From Beroe forskalii (taxonomy: Eukaryota > Ctenophora > Nuda > Beroida > Beroidae): a stretch of DNA of 64,000 bases. The notes under the pieces are model-generated. The model made no database searches, was not told the DNA's origin, and was given only the letters and a program-made list of their open reading frames with translations. The stretch lies in contig WFMF01000039.1 in NCBI GenBank assembly GCA_011033025.1, forward strand, positions 744,001-808,000, given 5' to 3'. A program made the position numbers and the translations under genes. Shown piece after piece: positions 56,871 to 64,000 of the stretch (position 1 is its first letter; every line of letters begins with the position of its first letter).

Positions 56871-57893
56871 ATTCTCAGATGGGCATATTATTCGGGCACA
56901 GCCAGCATTATCTGCCCGGCCCTCAGTGAACTAGACTTCCTTAGATTCTATATGATTATTAGCTGTGTGCGCGATTAATAAGACGTCAAACCCAAGGATA
57001 TTTATGAGCCTTTATATTAATCTATAACCCGGTAGTATGTGAAATCTATCATGATTGACAGCCCAGTATATGTTCCTAAAATCACAGTTATTAATTATTG
57101 AACACCGGCTGATTCTCCTTCCATCAGTTTGATAGTTTGTTATTCTGTCATCCAAAATGATCTTATGTGTGGGTCTGGTAACGATAAATACCTTAAATTT
57201 AGAATTGATCTGAATTCTAGCTGGTATTTTATAAACGTTGTGAAAAACAAATTTCAAGAAAAACTTATCTATTTTTTACATCCGTTAAAATTACCTCAAG
57301 TTTGATTTCATCCAAGCCCCCATAAATTCATAAATATGTCCGACCAATTTATGCCCGTTAACTGATAAGGTATTATGGATGCATCTTCTGTGCCATCTTC
57401 GTATGTGCTACTACTTAATAATAAACTTGGATATATATCGAAACTATATCATCAATTATATATCAGAAAGCAAGAACCATCAAATAATAATAATCCAATA
57501 CCTGATATAGTTGAACTATCAAATACGACGATAATCACATGAATTTCGAGTCTTTCAACTCATTTTAGTTGTTATTTCACATTAAACCTCTCAAACTCAG
57601 TTATTTCAAAATAAATCAACCTCTTGAGATATCAAAATAATATAATCCAATACCTGATACAATGCTGCGTGAGCATACATTTCATGATATATAGCTATAT
57701 AGTTCCCTCAGTACCAAGTACTACTCGATGTCTTATTCATTAGACCATGCTTCAATCTGGACAGCCTGACGTTCTCCATTATTGAACCCCGGGATAATAT
57801 TATATATATAGTTCCCTGACAGAAAACCTCCGTTCCGCGGCTTTTGACATAGTTATTATGAGCTGAATTGATGCACGGTTTAGGTGATGTGAT

Positions 57894-57935
57894 ATGACGT
57901 CATTATTATAGAATGACGTGGGGTGTTGATGGTGT
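57894..57935 (-). repeat. CRE palindrome copy 26
   Basis: ATGACGTCATTATTATAG, spacer, GTGGGGTGTTGATGGTGTC. Confidence 0.75.
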
Positions 57936-58767
57936 CAGACTGGCTATCCTGTATTTTGAACGCGGGTTTAGGACGGTTTATTGGAACAATCTAATATATA
58001 ATATCATGTTATTGAGAGTCGTCTCCCTGAATAAATTTATTGGGTTTATTTCTCTCTCTCTCGCACTATATATCATTTCAATTTGCAATTATTAATAAAG
58101 TATTAACGGTTGTCTTACTACGTAAAGACTATAACTAATCCTGCTTTTCATTAACCTGATACAGTCGACTGTACGACACCCAATGGGAAGTGTTTAATAT
58201 ATAATATATATGCTTCTTTACGACTTCTTGAGATCTAACAGATATTCTAATAGATATTTTAATAATCTAATAAACACTGCTATTTGGTCCACTACCAGTA
58301 AGTATTAAGTAACCATGTTCAGCTGCTAATGGCGATGGCCATCGCATTAGATTTTATGTAATATTGAGAACACTGAAACAGGGTAACTCATTAACCAAAT
58401 CTACTGGCAAAGCTAACGCTCTTAAAAAGCTAGTGATTGAGCTGCTTCTGATTGGCTCTCAGAAGCAAACTATTATAATAATAAGTACGGTGACCGGTTT
58501 TATAAAGTTAAAATTACGTACAACCGTTCGTATATAAGTCCGTTATAGATTGACAGATAACTTCACAATTTTCCTAAATATTGGCCTTCGTAAGTTCGTA
58601 CCTCATTCACCGATTATTATTGGTGGTTTGTCTTTTTCATAGCAACAGTCCTGGGTAAAAAACCAGTACTAAAACGTATTCGGGAGTTCGATACTTTTAT
58701 TAAGCTTTTAGTTCTGTTTGAATATTTAATAATCTGAATCCTGGGCCAAAACTATGAAAAATATGAT

Positions 58768-59690
58768 TTCAGACGGGCCCACAACCTCTGCTCTCCTCAA
58801 CACCTCGACGCGGAACTTCAGACAGTACGACACACCCTCCTACAGAACGGATTCCCTCCCTCCCGCATCTCCTCCATCATGACAGAGGTCTCCCAGAAGT
58901 TCAACAATCCCTCCACCCACCAATCTCTCGCTGCCTTCAACAGAGACATCAAACCACGACCCTCCTTGAAGACCTTCCTCCCTTCCATCCCTCCCTCTCC
59001 AAACCCATCAAGAAGATCCTCAACGACCACGACATCGACGTCACCTTCTCCTCCAACACCTCCCTCCGGAACCTCCTCACCAAGACAAAGACTACTCCTC
59101 CCTCCTCCCAGACTCCCAACACCATCTACGAGATCAGCTGCCTCGACTGCCCCGCCAAGTACAACGGACAGACCTACCGCCCCTCCTCGACAGGATGAAA
59201 GAACACGAGAGATGCTACAGACTGAATAACGCAGTTGACGACACTACAGACAGAGTGAAATCTGCTCCAGCTCATCACTCCCTCACCACTGGACACAACA
59301 TTGCCTGGAACGACATCCACATCCTCAAGTCCCTCTCCTCCCGCTCCCACCTAGACCTGACAGAACAGGCTGCCATAGCCACTAGGAAACCATCTATGAA
59401 CAGAACAGACAGCGCTCCAAAGTGCAGCACCCTGTGGAACCCCATCCTCCCCAAGATCTCCTCAACCTTCAGACCTACTGACTCAGGAATCCTCTTCCCT
59501 AACTACTGACACCACTTTTTCTTGTTTATGTTATTAGTGATATTGTATTTGATTATCCCGTCACCTAATCACTCACACCCTCCACCCTTCCCCCACTCCC
59601 TGACACCCTCATTTCATTTATAAGCATCCTCTCACCTTCCATCTTCAGCTGACGACGATAATCACATGATTTTCGAAAGCTCCTGATTTA
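58768..59690 (+). mobile_element. Penelope-like retroelement, 3' end remnant with GIY-YIG domain
   Basis: The first part reads FRRAHNLC, DAELQTVRHTL and NGFPPSRI, typical of the C-terminal end of Penelope-like reverse transcriptases. It is followed by TIYEISCLDCPAKYNGQTYR and DRMKEHERCYR, then TTGHNIAWNDIHIL and TLWNPILPKI. The latter words are a GIY-YIG endonuclease domain (Tyr, Tyr-x-Gly and Arg motifs). The frame ends at TGA 59507-59509, followed by an unremarkable 3' UTR. It is truncated at the 5' end and broken in a few places, so inactive. It is GC-richer than the surrounding intron. Confidence 0.8.
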
Positions 59691-60784
59691 AAGTTTATCG
59701 TATCATTTAAACGTTTTAACTTGCTCTCTAAGATCTGTATATAATATATTAAATAAGTTTAAATAGAAATTTTCTATGATGATTATGGCCGATGTAATTC
59801 AGGCATGGATAGAAGCAATTCACTCCTTTATATCCCCCATACCCTTGACTCACTGTCATATTAGAATATAAGATTCCAATGCGCAACAAGTTAATTGGCT
59901 AAATTTCTTTAAATCACCGAATCCTTCAATCGGTCGAGCAATTTAAACAGTTCCCAATATAATATTGAATCATAATTTATGTGGCATTTATTGATAGCCC
60001 ATATATTATGCCTCAAATTTTTGTGAAAATACCTTTCATTCCAATCATGCTATATTATTTGAAATAGGAGCGTATTAAAATATTAACTGGACGTCTAGGT
60101 TGGTATGCAGTTACCCAGTTAAATGCCATGTTTTGTTATGGCTTTTAGCTTTTCAGAGTGATATATACGTAATATTGAGATACATTGGAAATGGATATAA
60201 ACTTGAATCTCCGAAGTACATTGGCCTTTGAGGATTTGTGATCAGACCATTTCTGGGCCTAACAAAGTAGAAGCTGCAGAAGGGATTGTTCTCTGGTACT
60301 TGAAAATTTCCCGCAATTTATTAATTCCGGGTTAAATATAACATGCATCATCCCGCTAAAGTAGTTTAATTGGCATGGGTATAGACTACAGACAGGGGTT
60401 AGCTGTTTACTGGACGCAGTCTATCAACCGTTTACTCGATACCCACGTAAAATCTGGGAATATTAGAGTTTCCATACATGAATAATTCATGTCATAATTG
60501 GAACTGAGTATCTGTGAGAAAGATGTTTCTTGTGGGAGGTACAATGAAGGCTGTGCAATCGTCTGTTCCAATTCATTCCAATCATAATGTCACATAATTA
60601 TCAAATCAGGCCTCTTTCATTGCCCCAGATTAAGACTATTGCATTCAGAGTTATATGGCCGATGAAGGTATTGTGGTCATTGGTTGTCGGCCTCTGCAAA
60701 ACTCCCCGTTCATTTCTTTATCAGTTTATCAGTTTATCTCTGCCCCTGTTTTTAGGTCTCCCTACTAAGTCCCCTCTCTCCTAG

Positions 60785-60940
60785 GTAGAAACAAGTCCAC
60801 CAAGACGTTCAGAGGAGCGAGTGCCTTGGCGCCAGGGTTCACTGCGTCCATGCTGCCCTCTGTCCCGGAAAGTACCTCCTCAACCTCAACATCTTCTCCT
60901 GTTGGAAGTGTCGGGGTAGCTCTCGGAGGGGTTTCTTTAG
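60785..60940 (+). CDS. Second gene, visible exon 4
   Basis: Bounded by CTCTCCTAG and TTTAG|GTAAAT. It completes a serine codon and encodes a basic stretch (RNKSTKTFRGASALAPGF) followed by a Ser/Thr-rich low-complexity part (PSVPESTSSTSTSSPVGS). This looks like a disordered region. One base remains and the next exon supplies two. Codon use is GC-richer than the flanking introns. Confidence 0.75.
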
Positions 60941-61209
60941 GTAAATCTTTGCTATTTATTTATGATTTATGATGTGATTTATGGTGAAAAACTTAATTTT
61001 CTTTTTATTGAAACTTTCTCTTAATATTGCTTCAGATGAAATTCAAATATTACATAGCATTAATTGATCGGACAGTTGACCGGTGTGTTTTTGTGAAAAC
61101 GTTTCTAGAAAACGGTAGAAAACCACTGACTATCATATGCTTGGTGATTTACTTTAATTATTTGAAATTAAAATTTGACATCCCTCAAATTAACATTTTG
61201 CCTCGCTAG

Positions 61210-61350
61210 GAAGTGGAAATGTAAGTGGCTCACTATCCGGCTCCATGATGAGTGGTACCCTAGGGAGTGGGGGAGCGAGTGGTAACATGGAGGCTACAAC
61301 CCCTGTAATGGAACCCAGGCCTGTCTTCTCACCCTCTTCTGCCCTCACAG
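61210..61350 (+). CDS. Second gene, visible exon 5
   Basis: Bounded by GCCTCGCTAG and CTCACAG|GTATAG. It encodes Gly/Ser-rich sequence (GSLSGSMMSGTLGSGGASGN) then TPVMEPRPVFSPSSALT. Disordered and low in complexity, it continues exon 4 in phase 1. Confidence 0.72.
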
Positions 61351-61420
61351 GTATAGTTGGTTGGATGCTTGCTGTATTATGATCATTTTAAATCCAGCTC
61401 CAAGTTCTTTATTAATAAGT

Positions 61421-61560
61421 CACCAAAACCGTTGGACGGTTGGTCAAGTAACCCCCCGCTGGTTTGGATGTGATCAGCCCATTTTGTCTCTTTTCAGGTT
61501 CCGTTGTCACATCCAAACCCGCGGGGGGGTTACTTGACCAACCGTCCAACGGTTTTGGTG
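61421..61560. repeat. 53-bp inverted repeat pairing intron with exon 6
   Basis: The left arm (61421-61473, starting CACCAAAACCGTTGGACGG) lies in the intron. The right arm (61507-61560) is coding sequence of the next exon. The arms are nearly perfect complements, and the 33-base loop contains the branch/acceptor region TTGTCTCTTTTCAG. A diverged further copy of the left arm lies at about 62960-63008. Confidence 0.92.
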
Positions 61561-61577
61561 ACGATATCTTGACAGAT
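61498..61577 (+). CDS. Second gene, visible exon 6
   Basis: The acceptor GTCTCTTTTCAG, correct phase (two bases complete the split glycine) and donor GAT|GTATGT support an exon encoding SVVTSKPAGGLLDQPSNG followed by FGDDILTD. Most of it forms one arm of the inverted repeat described above. It could therefore be either a true exon that spawned an antisense copy or an exonised repeat arm. The open frame and both splice sites favour the exon. Confidence 0.58.
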
Positions 61578-61584
61578 GTATGTA

Positions 61585-61705
61585 GTTTGAACCCATGTTA
61601 ACTGCCCAAAGGCAGTTTGGACCCACATTACTTGCCCTCACGTAGTCTGAACCCACGTAACTAACCCACACGCAAGCCGAGCCCACGTAACTTACCCTGA
61701 CAAAG
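61585..61705 (+). repeat. Short tandem repeat after exon 6
   Basis: Three to four units of about 33 bases share TGAACCCACGTAACTTGCCC. Another worn unit precedes the second long repeat at about 63025-63060. Confidence 0.7.
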
Positions 61706-61713
61706 TCCAAAAT

Positions 61714-62955
61714 TACGTTATTCTAACTTGGAATTACTAGAATTGATATATTTCTTAATTTCTACAAATCGTCCACGCGAATTCACGTGCTTAAATATAG
61801 CAACCAGATCTAATTTCACGTACATAAGTCGTATTTGAACTTATTTCAACGTAACCAAGTCGAAAATCCCGTGCAAATATCAATTTCTTTAAACCTCCTA
61901 ATTTCTACAAAACGTCCGTGTGTACTCACGTGCTGAAGTATAGCACAGGCATCTTATTTCATGTGCATTAGTCGTATTTGAACTCATTTCAACGTAATCA
62001 AGTCGAAAATCCCGTGTAAATATCAATTTCTTTAAATCCCCTAATTTCTACAAAACGTCCGCGTGAACTCACGTGCTCCACTAGTTCATCGTATATTTCC
62101 CATCCCTATTCACTGTGAGACATAGAAAAACCATTATCAGTAGACCATCGTATCACAGAATAGGATTACAGTACAATTTTTCGTTATAAACGTAATTTCA
62201 ATCAATTTGCAGTTCAATTTTTAGAAGCCTCTCACGACAACAATCTTCGACTGATCGCCCTGAAACTCGTTTTATAGCTAAATCTTAAGGTCTTAAAGCA
62301 TCATATCAAAGTAAAACATAATCCGATGAAAAATCTTTGAGTCGGAGATGTCCAAATTAGCGCAAAATAGCATTCTATCGCAAAATACGCTATTTTAGTG
62401 GTTTTACGCGATTTTGATGACGTCATCATTGCACCAAAATAGGCTCAAACCAACTTCCCATATAGCCTAAGCCACAATTCCGCCTTAGCACAACATACTT
62501 TGACCGGTCTCATCTCAAGATAAGTCGCAGTTCTTGACATCTCACTCGTTTAAGTTTTGTCCAAAAATTTGAAAATCAATTTTTCACCGTACCTTAGAAA
62601 ATCGCGTATATCTCGATGAAAAATCGAGATATCCCAATAATCCATATGATTTTCTGAAAGCTCTTTAAATTTGCTAAAAATCATTCTGAAAAATCAGAGA
62701 GCTATCTCCTTTTCTTCTTTGTGAAAAATGCGCTCGAAAATGGCCTATTTTCGCTAAAAATGCAATAAAATTTCGCTAAGTTGATGACGTCATAGTGACG
62801 TGAAAATGACGTCACCAGAACTTCTCACATAGCCTAAGCCACACTCCCATCTTAGATCAACAAAACTTGACCTCGATCATGGCTCTACCATTTCCTGTTC
62901 TTGAGATCTCATCGTTTTAAATTGGGTCCCAAATTATCAGCTCTTATTATTATTA
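61714..62955. repeat. 1.3-kb direct repeat, copy 1
   Basis: Begins GTTATTCTAACTTGGAATTA and runs through ATTTCTACAAATCGTCCACG, GTTTTACGCGATTTTGATGA and TCGCGTATATCTCGATGAAA. It is about 85-90% like the sequence from 63066. Several TGACGTCA sites occur inside. It ends with GCTAAGTTGATGACGTCAT plus about 190 bases. No coding capacity. Confidence 0.88.
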
Positions 62956-63065
62956 TAGGCTCTCCAAAACCGAGACGGTTGTCGTAGTAACCCCCTGCTG
63001 ATTTGGTGACGTCAGTCCATTTCTTTCGGTTGGAACTAACGTAACTAAACCTCACGCATTCCGAA

Positions 63066-64000
63066 ACGTTATTCTAACTTGGAATTACTAGAATTGACCA
63101 ATTTCCTAATTTCTACAAATCGTCCACGTGAACTCACGTGCTGAAATGTAGCACCCAGATCTAATTCTTCGTGCATTAGTCGTTTTTGAACCCATTTCAA
63201 CGTTATCAAGTCGAAATCGCGTGTAAATATCAATTTATTTAAATCCCCTAATTTCTACAAAACGTCCACGTGAACTCACGTGATTCACTATTTCATCGTA
63301 TATTTCCCACATTTAGTAACTGCGAGACATGAAGAAACCATTATTAGTTCGTCATCGTAACACAGAATAAGGCTAAAGTACAATTTTTCATCATTAACGT
63401 AATTTCAACCATTTTGCGGCTCAATTTTTAGAGGCTTCGCATACGACAACATATTTCGACCGATCACCTTGAAACTCGTTTTATAGCTAAATCTCGAGGT
63501 CTAAAAGCAAAATATCGAAGTAAAACATATTCCGATGAAAACTCTTTCAGTTAGAGATGTTCAAAGTAGCGCAAATAGCATTTTATCGCAAAATACGCTA
63601 TTTTAGTGGTTTTACGCGATTTTGATGACGTCATCACAGCACCCAAATAGGCTCAAACCATCTTCCCATATAGCCTATAAGAAATTCCATATTAGTACAA
63701 CATACTTTGGCCGATCTCATCTCAAGATAAGTCGTAGTTCTTGACATCTCACTCATTAAAGTTTTGTCCTAAAATTTCGACATCGATTTTTCACCGCACC
63801 TTAGAAAATCGCGTATATCTCGATGAAAAATCGAGATAGCCGAATGATCAGTATGATTTTCTGAAAGCTCTTAAAATTTCCAACCAACGATTTTTCAAAA
63901 TTTTTGAGCTATCTCCATTCCTTCTTGGTGAAAAATGCGCTCGAAAAACGACCTATTTTCGCTAAAAAGCAGTAAAATTTCGCTAAGTTGATGACGTCAT
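63066..64000. repeat. 1.3-kb direct repeat, copy 2 (runs off the window)
   Basis: Same order of words as copy 1. The window ends inside GCTAAGTTGATGACGTCAT. The 62955-63065 spacer holds an antisense exon-6-like stretch, suggesting the duplicated unit is about 1.45 kb including that stretch. Confidence 0.88.

Larger units (their letters stand above)
35993..60784 (+). other. Very long intron of the second gene
   Basis: No exon is supported in these 24.8 kb. The stretch carries about sixteen CRE palindrome copies, five E-box/CCAAT clusters, two hAT-like MITEs, a mariner fossil, a Penelope-like remnant and several small tandem repeats, each listed. Splice phase across it is consistent (one base left, two supplied), but small or 5' alternative exons cannot be excluded. 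Confidence 0.55.

Overview
The window is nuclear DNA of an animal, most likely an invertebrate. Genes are split by GT-AG introns, the background is AT-rich, CG dinucleotides are not depleted, and small foldback DNA transposons, minisatellites and retroelement remnants fill the space between exons. I cannot name the species. Few bases code for protein; most of the interest lies in the repeats and in how they sit against splice sites.

Left part (1-10.6 kb): the 3' half of a plus-strand lipid phosphate phosphatase (PAP2/LPP) gene, with exons at 799-923, 1424-1550, 1749-1936 and 2328-2576. All three catalytic motifs are present. The last exon, its 3' flank and the start of a GC-rich 21-bp minisatellite occur a second time at about 8.04-10.06 kb. 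The second exon copy (8239-8487) differs almost only at synonymous sites. Between the copies lie a perfect 31-bp palindrome, decayed tandem repeats and a stretch of homopolymer runs that may be poor sequence.

10.6-19.3 kb: AT-rich DNA with one possible minus-strand exon (11346-11590), then a 4.3-kb foldback element (12484-16820) with long terminal inverted repeats and a perfect 8-bp target duplication. It carries three tandem 545-bp units, a hairpin-rich segment and a nested TA-flanked element. An orphan terminal exon follows at 19090-19287.

19.4-64 kb: a second plus-strand gene, product unrecognised, with phase-compatible exons at 32262-32384, 34904-34962, 35922-35992, 60785-60940, 61210-61350 and 61498-61577. 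The intron after its first visible exon is filled by roughly 60 tandem copies of that exon's own 3' end plus splice donor. The intron from 35993 to 60784 is about 24.8 kb if no exon was missed. Across 21-58 kb lie about 25 copies of a roughly 70-bp imperfect palindrome holding a full CRE (TGACGTCA), a fixed-spacing partner motif and AATAGGCGG/CCGCCTATT ends. Clusters of CCAAT boxes with GTCACGTGAC E-boxes are scattered among them. I regard this dense, ordered family as the best candidate for something undescribed: either a tiny transposon family or a distributed regulatory array.

Fossils in the right part are a Tc1/mariner transposase piece (about 55.32-55.66 kb), a Penelope-like retroelement tail with a GIY-YIG domain (about 58.77-59.69 kb), two hAT-like and one Harbinger-like short element. 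The window ends in two direct copies of a roughly 1.3-kb repeat. The annotated terminal exon of the second gene pairs with an antisense copy of itself in the intron just before it.
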